This document shows positions 43,826 to 53,752 of a stretch of DNA of 64,000 bases, piece by piece (positions within the stretch are counted from its first letter, which is position 1; every line of letters begins with the position of its first letter). A model generated the notes under the pieces. The model searched no databases. It saw nothing but the letters and a program-made list of their open reading frames with translations, and had not been told where the DNA came from. A program made the position numbers and the translations under genes. Origin of the DNA: BACL27 sp964203235 (GTDB taxonomy: Bacteria > Actinomycetota > Acidimicrobiia > Acidimicrobiales > Ilumatobacteraceae); contig CAXNLE010000002.1 in NCBI GenBank assembly GCA_964203235.1, positions 310,001-374,000 on the forward strand, read 5' to 3'.

Positions 43826-46800
43826 ATGACCGTTTTAGGCGCACTCGCTTCGACATTTAGTTTTGATCCAGCACTAAGTGCAGCACTTGGAGAGAAAAAC
43901 GCTTCAATAGTTTGTGCCGAACACACTTGGCCATTGTTACTTTCGGGTTTAACACAACGCACCGAAAACGAAATAGTAATTGTGGCAGCACCAACTGGGT
44001 TGATGGCAGGGCAACTCCGCGATGACCTCGTCGCGTTTCTGCCCGAGCGAGATGTAGTTCTCTTTCCGGCGTGGGAAACCTTGCCGTTCGAGCGAGTGAG
44101 CCCGAATGTTGAAACAATGGGCAAACGACTTGAAGTTTTGTGGCGAATCAAAAATGATTCACCAAAAATAATTGTCACGGGTGTGCGTGCGTTGTTGCAA
44201 CACCTCAGCAACACCGTGGTTGAACCGCTAGTAATAAAACAAAAAACACAAGTTGATATGGATGAATTGATATCAACTCTCGCCCGTTTTGGTTATCGTC
44301 GAGAAGAACTCGTTGAACACCGTGGCGAATTCGCGCGGCGCGGTTCAATCATCGATGTGTTTCCATCCACGGCTGACACGCCTATCCGCATCGATTTGTG
44401 GGGCGACGAAGTTGATCGACTGACCACGTTCAACGTCAACGATCAGCGCAGCACTGACGACTTAGACAGCGTGCAAATATTTCCCGCACGTGAATTAATT
44501 ATCAATTCAGAAGTTGCCGCTCGCGCACAAAACTTGATCGCCGAAGAACCTTGGGGCCAAGAAAATTGGGAACGCATCGCTCAAGGTGCGACTTTTGACG
44601 GCATGGAGTCTTGGTTGCCATGGGTCGCAACAGATAGCGAAGTGCTGACTGATGTATGCGCCGAGTCAGCCTCGGTTCACATTGTGCTGATCGAGCCTCG
44701 AAGATTGCGCGACCGCGCACGTGATTTGATCGCCGAAGAAGATGACTTAGCAAGAGCGTTGGCATCGACATGGTCACGAGATCCTGATCAGAAATATCCG
44801 AGACTGCACTCAGAAATTGAGTCGTTTCTTAAAAACACAAGTGCCGAGTCGATAATTTCGCTTAACCCAGTTGCTGATTCTCCTGGTGCCGCGAGCATTG
44901 AATCATCAACTTGGGGCCAAGCCACCGGCGACACCGAAGCACTCGCCAACAGAATTTTGCGATTTGTCACTAAGAAGTTTCGTGTGATAATCGCTGCCGA
45001 CACACAAAGTTCAGCGCAAAGATTTTTTGAAGTACTAACTCTTGAAGGCGTCACGGTTCGGTCGCTTGAACAACAGGTAGCGGCAATCACGAGCCCGGGT
45101 GTTTCGATCGTCGTTGCATCACTTCACAGTGGCTGCATTATTAATGCTCACGATCTGGCGATAATCACAGAGAGTGACTTGACTGGTCGACGGCGAACAC
45201 ATCGTCATACCAAACCAGTTAAACGAAACTCACTAAGCGTTTTTGAAGATCTCAAACCTGGTGACTACGTAGTTCATCATGTGCATGGAGTCGGCAAATA
45301 TCTCGGCATGTCGAAACAGTCGATGGGTGGTGTTGAACGCGACTACATGCAATTGCAATACAACAACGGAAATCTATATGTGCCAACTGATCACATTGAT
45401 GCGATTCGACAATACATCGGCGGAGAAACTCCAACTCTGAATCGCATGGGTGGATCTGATTTTGCAAAATCCAAGGCACGTGTGCGAAATGCAGTGCGTG
45501 AAATTGCCCAAGAACTCGTCGTGCTTTATCAACGTCGCGTAACTGCGGCCGGACATGCATTTGCCAGTGACACTGCTTGGCAGCATGAGATGGAAGCGGC
45601 ATTTCAATTTGTTGAAACGCCAGACCAACGAACTGCAATCATTGATACCAAAGCCGACATGGAGCGTGAAGTTCCAATGGATCGGCTTGTTTGTGGCGAT
45701 GTAGGTTTCGGTAAAACCGAAGTTGCGGTGCGTGCTGCATTTAAATGTATTCAAGACGGAAAGCAAGTTGCAGTTCTCGTGCCGACAACTTTGCTCGCGA
45801 CTCAACACGGCACAACTTTCACCTCACGTTTTAACGGATATCCAATTCGAGTCGAAGTGCTCTCAAGATTTTTAACAGCCAAACAAGCAAAACAAGTTCT
45901 GCAGGGTCTTGAATCTGGTCAAATTGATTGCGTAATTGGCACACATCGATTGCTTCAAGAGGGTGTGAAGTTTAAAGATCTCGGACTTTTAGTTGTTGAC
46001 GAAGAACAGCGATTCGGTGTGCAACACAAAGAGCAAATGAAACAGCTGAAAACAAATGTTGATGTATTGACTCTCACCGCAACGCCGATACCGCGCACAC
46101 TTGAGATGAGTCTCGTCGGCATTCGAGATTTGTCGTTGCTCAATACTCCCCCTGCAGATCGACAGCCAATTCTTACTTTTGTTGGTGAAGAAGATGACCG
46201 TGTCGCAACTGAAGCGATTCGTCGCGAGTTGTTGCGTGATGGCCAAGTATTTTGGGTGCACAATAGAGTTCGATCAATTGAAGATCGTGCACGTGAGTTG
46301 CGCGAGTTGGTGCCGGAAGCACGAATCATCGTGGCACACGGGCAAATGGACGAAGCAAATCTTGAACGAGCCGTGCAAGATTTCTGGGAGGGAAAATACG
46401 ACGTACTTGTTTGCACGACAATCATTGAGAGCGGCATTGACATGCCAACCGTCAACACACTTGTCGTCGAGCGCGCCGACTTATTGGGTCTCGGACAATT
46501 GCATCAACTTCGCGGCCGCGTTGGTCGAAGCGGACAGCGCGCCTACGCATATTTATTTCACCCTCGTGATAGAGCATTATCAGAGCACGCATACGAAAGA
46601 CTTCGCACGATCGGTGAAGCGACAGAACTTGGCAGTGGATTCAAAATAGCGATGCGAGATCTTGAAATTCGCGGGGCAGGAAACCTGCTCGGCGAAGCGC
46701 AAAGTGGTCACATCGCCGCAGTTGGATACGACCTCTACTGTCAACTTGTCACTGAAGCAGTCGCCGAAATGAAGGGTGAAGTGCCGAAGATACCAGTCGA

Positions 46801-47233
46801 ACTAAAAATTGATGTTCCGATCACGGCATTTTTACCAAATGATTATGTCGAAAAAGAAGAGCTACGACTTGATGCATATAGGCGACTCGTTGCTGTTCGA
46901 ACTCACGCCGATGTACAAGATATAAAAGCAGAATGGCAAGATCGCTTCGGAGAGTTGCCTGAGCCAGCCAAGTCTCTATTAATGGTCGGCTCGCTTCGCG
47001 CCGAGTGCCATCGCATCGGTCTGCGTGAAATTGTTGTTTCGGATAATCGCGCCAAACTGTCACCGATCACTCTTAAGGCCAGCGAGTCAATGCGCCTTGT
47101 GCGATTGTCGCCATCGGCAACATATCGCGAGCAATCAAATGATTTGAGCATCGCGATTCCGCGCGGTCAAGAGCCAGCATCGTATCTAGTCACATTTATG
47201 CAAGAACTTGTTGAAGAAGTGGCACTAGGGTAA
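43826..47233 (+). CDS. mfd: Transcription-repair coupling factor Mfd
   Basis: A 1135-aa DNA translocase that removes stalled RNA polymerase and recruits UvrA. The N-terminal UvrB-homology region carries L-F-P-A-W-E-T-L-P-F-E near 80. The RNA-polymerase-interaction domain has D-Y-V-V-H-H-V-H-G-V-G-K-Y near 475. The helicase domain has Walker A C-G-D-V-G-F-G-K-T-E near 625, D-E-E-Q-R-F-G near 725, and T-A-T-P-I-P-R-T-L near 752. Motif VI reads Q-L-R-G-R-V-G-R-S, near 896. It is full length. Confidence 0.96.
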   Translation: MTVLGALASTFSFDPALSAALGEKNASIVCAEHTWPLLLSGLTQRTENEIVIVAAPTGLMAGQLRDDLVAFLPERDVVLFPAWETLPFERVSPNVETMGKRLEVLWRIKNDSPKIIVTGVRALLQHLSNTVVEPLVIKQKTQVDMDELISTLARFGYRREELVEHRGEFARRGSIIDVFPSTADTPIRIDLWGDEVDRLTTFNVNDQRSTDDLDSVQIFPARELIINSEVAARAQNLIAEEPWGQENWERIAQGATFDGMESWLPWVATDSEVLTDVCAESASVHIVLIEPRRLRDRARDLIAEEDDLARALASTWSRDPDQKYPRLHSEIESFLKNTSAESIISLNPVADSPGAASIESSTWGQATGDTEALANRILRFVTKKFRVIIAADTQSSAQRFFEVLTLEGVTVRSLEQQVAAITSPGVSIVVASLHSGCIINAHDLAIITESDLTGRRRTHRHTKPVKRNSLSVFEDLKPGDYVVHHVHGVGKYLGMSKQSMGGVERDYMQLQYNNGNLYVPTDHIDAIRQYIGGETPTLNRMGGSDFAKSKARVRNAVREIAQELVVLYQRRVTAAGHAFASDTAWQHEMEAAFQFVETPDQRTAIIDTKADMEREVPMDRLVCGDVGFGKTEVAVRAAFKCIQDGKQVAVLVPTTLLATQHGTTFTSRFNGYPIRVEVLSRFLTAKQAKQVLQGLESGQIDCVIGTHRLLQEGVKFKDLGLLVVDEEQRFGVQHKEQMKQLKTNVDVLTLTATPIPRTLEMSLVGIRDLSLLNTPPADRQPILTFVGEEDDRVATEAIRRELLRDGQVFWVHNRVRSIEDRARELRELVPEARIIVAHGQMDEANLERAVQDFWEGKYDVLVCTTIIESGIDMPTVNTLVVERADLLGLGQLHQLRGRVGRSGQRAYAYLFHPRDRALSEHAYERLRTIGEATELGSGFKIAMRDLEIRGAGNLLGEAQSGHIAAVGYDLYCQLVTEAVAEMKGEVPKIPVELKIDVPITAFLPNDYVEKEELRLDAYRRLVAVRTHADVQDIKAEWQDRFGELPEPAKSLLMVGSLRAECHRIGLREIVVSDNRAKLSPITLKASESMRLVRLSPSATYREQSNDLSIAIPRGQEPASYLVTFMQELVEEVALG

Positions 47234-47238
47234 GGGCG

Positions 47239-48153
47239 ATGAAAAATAACAAAACAAATTCTTTTAGTCTTGCAACGACTGCTTTTGTGACTCTTGCAAT
47301 TGTTTTATCAAGTTGCGGTTCGACTTCAAACTCTGCCGCCGAAGTCGGTGGTAAAAAAATTTCTCGTGATGAACTTGAACTTACAATTACAGAACTCAGC
47401 GATGCAGGACAAACACCAGTAGTTGATGGTGAAGTTGATGGCGAAACCGCGCGAAGTGTTCTTACAGCTTTACTTCAAGGCGCTGCAGCAGATGTGATCC
47501 TCAAGAAATATGGACAAGAGATTACCAAAGCCGACCGTGACGAGATTGCCGAGTCGGTCAGCAAAAATACAGATACGACAGAATTTACAGAACACTTGAA
47601 GAATTTGATTATTGAACTTAACGCGGGCGGACTCGCCCTCAGCCGAGTTGTTGCACCAGACGCAAAAACAGCAGCAAAAATGTATGACGAAGCACCTGCG
47701 TCACTCGGCGTGATGTGTGTTCGACATTTAGTCGTCAAAGAAGAAGCAAAAGCTACAGAGGCTCTGAAGAAAATTACTGATGGCGCAGATTTCGCAACTG
47801 TTGCCGGAGAATATTCGATTGAACCAAATGCAAAAGTATCTGGTGGCGCACTTTCTGGCGAAAAAAATGCGTGCATGCCGTTAAGCGAATATCAGAATGG
47901 TTTTGATCCTGATTTCACGGCTGGTGCATTAGTTGCCAAGCCAGGCGTTGCAACTGCCCCAGTTAAGTCAAGTTTCGGGTATCACATCATTTTGATTCGA
48001 CCATTCATCGAAGTTGCAGCAGATGTCTCGGCATTACTTGAAGCAAATGCTGGAGTACTTCTTTTTAATGGATACCTTGCGACAACGAAAATAAAAGTCG
48101 ACTCTGCCTACGGCCGCTGGAACCCTGCCAGCGGCACCATCATCGCAAACTAA
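47239..48153 (+). CDS. Parvulin-type peptidyl-prolyl isomerase lipoprotein
   Basis: A 304-aa SurA/PrsA-like chaperone. The N-terminal signal has a lipobox L-S-S-C (Cys at about residue 29), so it should be a membrane-anchored lipoprotein. A SurA-N-type helical part follows, then a rotamase domain: V-R-H-L-V-V-K near residue 159, A-D-F-A-T-V-A-G-E-Y-S near 183, G-G-A-L-S near 203, and S-S-F-G-Y-H-I-I-L near 251. It is likely an extracytoplasmic folding factor. It lies between mfd and mazG, 5 nt after mfd. Confidence 0.9.
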   Translation: MKNNKTNSFSLATTAFVTLAIVLSSCGSTSNSAAEVGGKKISRDELELTITELSDAGQTPVVDGEVDGETARSVLTALLQGAAADVILKKYGQEITKADRDEIAESVSKNTDTTEFTEHLKNLIIELNAGGLALSRVVAPDAKTAAKMYDEAPASLGVMCVRHLVVKEEAKATEALKKITDGADFATVAGEYSIEPNAKVSGGALSGEKNACMPLSEYQNGFDPDFTAGALVAKPGVATAPVKSSFGYHIILIRPFIEVAADVSALLEANAGVLLFNGYLATTKIKVDSAYGRWNPASGTIIAN

Positions 48154-48165
48154 GTTGACAAGCGC

Positions 48166-49617
48166 ATGAACGCGCAAATCACAGTTGTTGGACTTGGCCC
48201 AGGCTCGGCTGGTTCGATAAACCACGAAACTTTACAAGCAATTGAGCGAATCAAATTTCGATACGTTCGAACGAATCGTCATCCAACTTCTCACCTCGTA
48301 GAAGGTGCCGTGAGTTTTGATGATGAATACGAACGACATGAATCATTCAGTGATGTCTACGAAGCGATTGCCAAGAGACTCGTGTCAGCGGCGCATCAGC
48401 ATGGCGAAATTCTTTACGCCGTACCAGGTTCACCGCTAGTACTTGAGCAAACCGTGCAACATCTGCTCAATGACAAAACTGTTGAAGTCGTGTTGGTGCC
48501 TGCGATGAGTTTCTTAGACGTCGCATGGAGCGCACTTAAACTAGACCCTATTAATGCAGGCATACGAATGATTGATGGACATCTTTTTGCAGAGCATGCC
48601 GCCGGCGACAGTGGCCCACTGCTTGTTGCACAATGCCACGCGCAGTGGGTGCTTTCGATTATCAAACTTGCTCATGAGTCTGCTGCGGGCGATGAACCAG
48701 TTGTGATTTTGCATCACCTTGGGTTAGACGATCAGCGCATCATTTACACGACTTGGCAAAACCTTGATCGCGAGATTGAACCAGATCATTTAACAACTCT
48801 TTACATTCCGCGACTCGCCGAGCCAGTCGCCGCCGAGATGGCAAAACTTCATCAACTCTCTCGCACTTTGCGCGAGCAGTGCCCATGGGATCGTGAGCAG
48901 ACACACGAATCACTCGTTCGCTATTTGATCGAAGAAACTTACGAAGTTGTCGATGCGATTAATCAACTTGATTCCAATGATCCGTCAACTGACGACGCCT
49001 TAATTGAAGAACTTGGAGACTTGTTATACCAAGTCGAGTTTCACGCCACCATTGCCGAGCAACAGGGCCGATTCAGCATCGCCGATGTTGCCAATTCGAT
49101 ACATGATAAATTAGTGCGCAGACACCCGCATGTTTTTGGCGATGTGAGCGCAGATTCAGCAGACCAGGTTGTCTCAACTTGGGATGCAATTAAACAACAA
49201 GAGCGCGGCGAAGTTGACAGCAAATCAGTATTTGATGGTGTCGCAACTGCTGCTCCAGCTCTGATGTATGCGAGCAAACTTCAGAAGCGCGCTGCCGAAC
49301 AAGGTTTTGATTGGCCAAATAGCGACGGTGCGTACGAAAAAATCGCCGAAGAGATTGCCGAACTTCGTGAAGCAGTACTGCTGAAAAGCGACCCTCAAGC
49401 CGTACTAATGGAGCTTGGCGATGTGCTCTTCAGCGTGGTGAATTTATCTCGCCACCTTAAAGTTGATGCGGAGACGGCACTGCGCAGCGCATCTGAAAAA
49501 TTTAAGGCAAGATTTGAAAAAGTTGTTGAACTCGCAACGCAACGAAATCTTGATTTAACAAAGTGTTCACTCCCTGAACTTGACAAACTTTGGAATGAGA
49601 TAAAGTTAATCAAATGA
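48166..49617 (+). CDS. mazG: Tetrapyrrole-methylase/MazG fusion, NTP pyrophosphohydrolase
   Basis: A 483-aa YabN-like fusion. Residues 1-220 form a SAM-dependent tetrapyrrole (precorrin) methylase-type domain beginning I-T-V-V-G-L-G-P-G-S. Residues ~225-480 form MazG, with L-R-E-Q-C-P-W-D-R-E-Q-T-H-E-S near 235 and E-E-L-G-D-L-L-Y-Q-V near 285 as the metal-binding EExxD set, plus a second E-L-G-D-V-L-F-S-V-V near 417. MazG hydrolyses NTPs to NMP and pyrophosphate. It overlaps eno by 4 nt. Confidence 0.93.
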   Translation: MNAQITVVGLGPGSAGSINHETLQAIERIKFRYVRTNRHPTSHLVEGAVSFDDEYERHESFSDVYEAIAKRLVSAAHQHGEILYAVPGSPLVLEQTVQHLLNDKTVEVVLVPAMSFLDVAWSALKLDPINAGIRMIDGHLFAEHAAGDSGPLLVAQCHAQWVLSIIKLAHESAAGDEPVVILHHLGLDDQRIIYTTWQNLDREIEPDHLTTLYIPRLAEPVAAEMAKLHQLSRTLREQCPWDREQTHESLVRYLIEETYEVVDAINQLDSNDPSTDDALIEELGDLLYQVEFHATIAEQQGRFSIADVANSIHDKLVRRHPHVFGDVSADSADQVVSTWDAIKQQERGEVDSKSVFDGVATAAPALMYASKLQKRAAEQGFDWPNSDGAYEKIAEEIAELREAVLLKSDPQAVLMELGDVLFSVVNLSRHLKVDAETALRSASEKFKARFEKVVELATQRNLDLTKCSLPELDKLWNEIKLIK

Positions 49618-50891
49618 CAGCAATCGCTAACGTTCTCGGACGCGAAGTTTTAGATTCGCGAGGCAACCCAACTGTAGAAGTTGAAATATTTCTCGACTCA
49701 GGTGCCATGGGTAGAGCAATTGTGCCTTCAGGCGCATCAACTGGCGAACACGAAGCAGTTGAATTGCGCGATGGTGGAAAACGTTTCTTGGGTAAAGGCG
49801 TGTTGCAAGCAGTAGCGAATGTCAACTCCGAAATTCGCGACACAGTAATTGGTTTGAACTGCTTAGACCAAAGAGCGTTAGACAATAAGTTAACTTCTCT
49901 TGATGGCACAGAAAATAAATCTCGACTCGGCGCAAACGCAATACTTGGCGTAAGCCTTGCAGTTGCGAGAGCAGCATCAATTGCTCGTAATCTACCGTTG
50001 TATAAATCAGTTGGCGGTGACGGTGCAAACACTTTGCCGGTACCAATGATGAACGTGCTCAATGGTGGAGTACATGCCGACAACAACATCGACTTACAAG
50101 AATTTATGATCATGCCAATTGGTGCTTCGCGTTTTAGCGAAGGGCTGCAATGGGGCGTCGAGACGTATCACACTCTTAAATCGTTATTAAAAGCCAAAGG
50201 TTTATCAACTGCCGTTGGTGACGAAGGTGGTTTTGCACCAAATCTTGCGAACAACGAATCGGCGATCGAGTTTTTGGTTGACGCGATCACGCGTGCAGGT
50301 TTTAAGCCGGGCGTTGACATTGCCATTGCGCTAGACCCCGCAATGAGTGAACTATACAAAGACTCGCGCTATCACATGGCTGGCGAAAACAAGATTTTTA
50401 CTAACGATGAACTTGTCGAATGGTGGGTGTCGCTGGTTGATAGATACCCGATCGTGTCAATTGAAGATGGCATGGCTCAAGACGATTGGGATGGTTGGTC
50501 ATCACTTTCGTCTGCACTTGGTCAGCGAATTCAATTAGTCGGAGATGATCTATTCGTCACAAACACAAAACGACTGCAACAAGGCATTGATCGAAAAATT
50601 GCCAACAGCATTCTGATAAAAGTAAATCAGATCGGCACTCTGTCTGAAACCCTAGACGCAGTCTCACTCGCAAAAGACAACAAATATACGAGCGTGATGA
50701 GTCACCGCAGCGGCGAAACAGAAGACTCGACCATTGCTGATCTGGCTGTTGCAACAAATTGTGGTCAGATAAAAACGGGAGCACCCGCTCGTAGCGACCG
50801 TGTTGCAAAATACAATCAGTTGTTGCGCATCGAACAAGATCTGGGCACAAACGTTAAATATCCTGTTTTGTTTGGGCGCTCCACCAAATAG
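49614..50891 (+). CDS. eno: Enolase
   Basis: A 425-aa glycolytic enzyme interconverting 2-phosphoglycerate and phosphoenolpyruvate. It has V-L-D-S-R-G-N-P-T-V-E-V-E near 10, S-G-A-S-T-G-E-H-E-A near 39, G-D-E-G-G-F-A-P near 203, S-I-E-D-G-M-A-Q-D-D-W near 282, L-V-G-D-D-L-F-V-T-N near 307 and M-S-H-R-S-G-E-T-E-D near 362. The catalytic E, K and D/E metal ligands are present. It is upstream of ftsB, a conserved actinobacterial pairing. Confidence 0.97.
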   Translation: MTAIANVLGREVLDSRGNPTVEVEIFLDSGAMGRAIVPSGASTGEHEAVELRDGGKRFLGKGVLQAVANVNSEIRDTVIGLNCLDQRALDNKLTSLDGTENKSRLGANAILGVSLAVARAASIARNLPLYKSVGGDGANTLPVPMMNVLNGGVHADNNIDLQEFMIMPIGASRFSEGLQWGVETYHTLKSLLKAKGLSTAVGDEGGFAPNLANNESAIEFLVDAITRAGFKPGVDIAIALDPAMSELYKDSRYHMAGENKIFTNDELVEWWVSLVDRYPIVSIEDGMAQDDWDGWSSLSSALGQRIQLVGDDLFVTNTKRLQQGIDRKIANSILIKVNQIGTLSETLDAVSLAKDNKYTSVMSHRSGETEDSTIADLAVATNCGQIKTGAPARSDRVAKYNQLLRIEQDLGTNVKYPVLFGRSTK

Positions 50892-50917
50892 CCGCTTACG
50901 CGAGCCAGAATATATAA

Positions 50918-51391
50918 GTGTCGTTAAATACTTCTCAATCTGCCCCGCGACCAAGACCACTAGGCGCAGACCCGTCGGCTCGTGTTTCGCGAAAGAGTCG
51001 CAGTCGGTTTGCGATTATTCCGCTTGGAACATTGTTCATTGGGGCAGTTCTAGTGGCTTTATCATTTCTTCCATTACGCACATGGAATAAGCAACGCACC
51101 CTTGTGGCACAACGCACCGCACAACTTGCTGCTTACGAAGACATAAATGCTTCACTTCAAGAAGAAGTTGACAATCTCAAAACCCCAGAAGGTACCAAAG
51201 CAGCGGTTCGCTCGCAATTGGGTTACTTATCACCGAGCGAAAAACGAGTTCCGCTACTTGACTCACCATCGACATCTATCGCGTTGCCCGATCGATGGCC
51301 CTACTCGCTAGTTAGCAACATCTTAAAAATTAAAACTGAAGAAGCGAACCGTGACAAAAGCGTTGAAATTTTGGACACTCTTCAGCCGTAA
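50918..51391 (+). CDS. FtsB/DivIC-type cell division protein
   Basis: A 157-aa bitopic membrane protein starting at GTG 50918. A basic, Pro/Arg-rich cytoplasmic tail of about 30 residues is followed by one transmembrane helix (residues ~34-52), a coiled coil (Q-R-T-A-Q-L-A-A-Y-E-D-I-N-A-S-L-Q-E-E-V-D-N-L) and the conserved motif V-R-S-Q-L-G-Y-L-S-P-S-E near residue 97. It corresponds to the septum-formation-initiator family, which bridges FtsQ and FtsL. Confidence 0.88.
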   Translation: MSLNTSQSAPRPRPLGADPSARVSRKSRSRFAIIPLGTLFIGAVLVALSFLPLRTWNKQRTLVAQRTAQLAAYEDINASLQEEVDNLKTPEGTKAAVRSQLGYLSPSEKRVPLLDSPSTSIALPDRWPYSLVSNILKIKTEEANRDKSVEILDTLQP

Positions 51392-51430
51392 TATAAGGCG
51401 AGATATAAATTAACTGTCTAGGGAGCAATT

Positions 51431-53719
51431 GTGGCTGGAAGTATTTTAGGTAATCGTGTTTTGCGAAAAGAAGACCCAAAGTTTCTCACGACCGGTGGCA
51501 AATACATCGAAGACTTAAACGACGAGCCGATGTTTGCTGGCGCATTACATGTAACTTACGTGCGATCAACCGTTGCTCACGCAAAAATTATAAATATTGA
51601 TTTGTCTGAATGTAAAAATGTGCCTGGTGTAGTTGCAGTATTCACAGCCAGTGATCTTGGCCTTGAAGAAGAACCGTCAGGGTTCAACCCACTCGCAAAG
51701 CGATCTCATTTAGCGAGTGGCAAAGTTCGTTGGGTTGGCGAACTTGTAGCCGCAATCGTCACCGAGCGAGCCGATCAAGGCGAAGACGCAGCCGAACGGG
51801 CGATTATTGATTACGAAACTCTTGAGCCGCTAATTGATTTAGAAAATGCAATGACAAGCACGAATTTGATTTATGAAGAGTGCGGAAGCAACATCGTCAT
51901 GGGCACAGTCGAAATGGGAATGCCAGACAATACGGGTGACGATCTTTTCAAAGACTGTGAAGTTGTAGTCAAAGGTCGATTCATGAATCAACGCGTAGCA
52001 CCATGCCCACTTGAAGCACGCGGTTCGGCAGCAGCATGGATAGACGGCCGGCTAATTCAATGGATCTCGACACAACACGCTCAAGGTGTTCGCAACGAAG
52101 TCGTCAAGGCGAACAAAGTAGACGCCGAGCAAGTGCGAATCATTACGCCAGATGTGGGTGGCGGTTTTGGTGCCAAAATCAGTGCATACTCAGAAGAATT
52201 ATTGCTTGGCAATATTTCAAAACATGTCGGCAAACCAGTGCGCTGGCGTGAAACTCGAAGTGAATCAATGGTTGGCCTTGGGCACGGTCGCGCGCAACTG
52301 CAATACATCACTATCGGCGGCACAAAAGAGGGTCGAGTTACTGCGTACCAGTTGAATGCAATTCAAGATTCGGGCGGCTGGGTTGACGTTGGCACTGTGC
52401 TTGCGCCGTTCATGACTCGCCCAATGGCTCAAGGTGTTTATGACATCGAAAAAATGGAATGCCGAACAACATCTGTGGTTACCAACACGACACCGATCGT
52501 GGCTTACCGTGGCGCAGGTCGACCAGAAGCGACAGCAGCAATTGAACGCGCAATGGATTTATTTGCAGCCGAGACCGGCAAAGACCCAGTTGATGTTCGT
52601 CGAATGAATTTGATACCAAAATTCATGCAGCCATACGCAACAAAAATTGGACACGTCTACGATGTTGGCGACTACGGCACCGCTCTCGACAAAGCACTTG
52701 CTGTTGCAAAGTATTCTGAGGCACGCGCCGAACAAGCCGAGCGTCGCAAGCGTGGCGACAAGATTCAACTCGGCATCGGCGTGAGTGTTTATGTTGAGAT
52801 AACTGGCGGCGTTGACCCAATGCAAGAGCACGCCAAAGTAAACATATTGCCGAACGGAAGAGCGGTCGTTTACACAGGTACTTCACCACACGGGCAGGGA
52901 CACGTCACTTCGTGGGCGATGATTGCCAGCAGTGAAACCGGCATCTCGATTGAAGATATAGATGTTGTGTGGGGCGACACAGATCTGGTTCCAAGCGGTG
53001 GCGGCACAATGGGCTCACGTTCATTGCAACATGGTGGTGCTGCAGTGCAAAAAGTTTCAATAGAACTTGTTGATGAAGCACGAAAACTTGCTGCACGATT
53101 ACTCGAGGCAAACGAGAGTGATGTCGTGCTAGACAAAAATACTGGTTCGTTTCATGTTGCTGGTACTCCAGCAATATCAAAGTCATGGTCTGAAATCGCA
53201 ACTGCTGCTGACACGAAAACTGGAATAACTCAAGAAGGAATCTTCGTTGCAAGTTCTGCGACGTTTCCGTTTGGCGCTCACGTGGCCATTGTTGAAGTTG
53301 ACATAGAAACTGGCCAAGTGAAGCATCGTCGACATATCGCGTGTGATGACGCGGGCAAAGTTGTTAATCCACTTATTCTCGATGGTCAGATTCATGGCGG
53401 TATCGCCCAAGGAACAGCACAAGCATTGCTTGAAGAGTTTCGCTATGACCCAGACGGCAACCCAATAACGACAAACTTTGCCGACTACACATTTATTTCT
53501 GCAGTCGAACTACCGAGCATTGAAGTTGTACACATGGAGACACCGACCTTCATAAACCCGCTTGGCGCAAAAGGCATCGGTGAATCGGGCTCAATCGGTT
53601 CAACACCAGCAGTGCAATCTGCCGTGATTGATGCGCTATTGCATTTGGGTGTTCGACACATTGACATGCCAACAACACCAGAGCGTGTTTGGTCAGCAAT
53701 TGCTAACGCGTCTGCTTAA
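51431..53719 (+). CDS. CoxL-like molybdenum hydroxylase large subunit (stand-alone)
   Basis: A 762-aa xanthine-oxidase-family molybdopterin subunit. It begins L-G-N-R-V-L-R-K-E-D-P-K-F-L-T-T-G-G-K-Y, the N-terminal hallmark. The active-site loop is A-Y-R-G-A-G-R-P-E, the form II (non-CO-specific) variant. Further markers are G-G-G-F-G-A-K near 240, T-G-T-S-P-H-G-Q-G-H near 477 and the terminal G-A-K-G-I-G-E-S-G glutamate near 712. The start is GTG 51431 after GGGAG. No small or FAD subunit is adjacent; those in the downstream coxS-coxL-coxM set may serve it. The substrate is not known. Confidence 0.9.
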   Translation: MAGSILGNRVLRKEDPKFLTTGGKYIEDLNDEPMFAGALHVTYVRSTVAHAKIINIDLSECKNVPGVVAVFTASDLGLEEEPSGFNPLAKRSHLASGKVRWVGELVAAIVTERADQGEDAAERAIIDYETLEPLIDLENAMTSTNLIYEECGSNIVMGTVEMGMPDNTGDDLFKDCEVVVKGRFMNQRVAPCPLEARGSAAAWIDGRLIQWISTQHAQGVRNEVVKANKVDAEQVRIITPDVGGGFGAKISAYSEELLLGNISKHVGKPVRWRETRSESMVGLGHGRAQLQYITIGGTKEGRVTAYQLNAIQDSGGWVDVGTVLAPFMTRPMAQGVYDIEKMECRTTSVVTNTTPIVAYRGAGRPEATAAIERAMDLFAAETGKDPVDVRRMNLIPKFMQPYATKIGHVYDVGDYGTALDKALAVAKYSEARAEQAERRKRGDKIQLGIGVSVYVEITGGVDPMQEHAKVNILPNGRAVVYTGTSPHGQGHVTSWAMIASSETGISIEDIDVVWGDTDLVPSGGGTMGSRSLQHGGAAVQKVSIELVDEARKLAARLLEANESDVVLDKNTGSFHVAGTPAISKSWSEIATAADTKTGITQEGIFVASSATFPFGAHVAIVEVDIETGQVKHRRHIACDDAGKVVNPLILDGQIHGGIAQGTAQALLEEFRYDPDGNPITTNFADYTFISAVELPSIEVVHMETPTFINPLGAKGIGESGSIGSTPAVQSAVIDALLHLGVRHIDMPTTPERVWSAIANASA

Positions 53720-53752
53720 TCAAAGTCGGCGAATTTATCGTATTATCTCAGG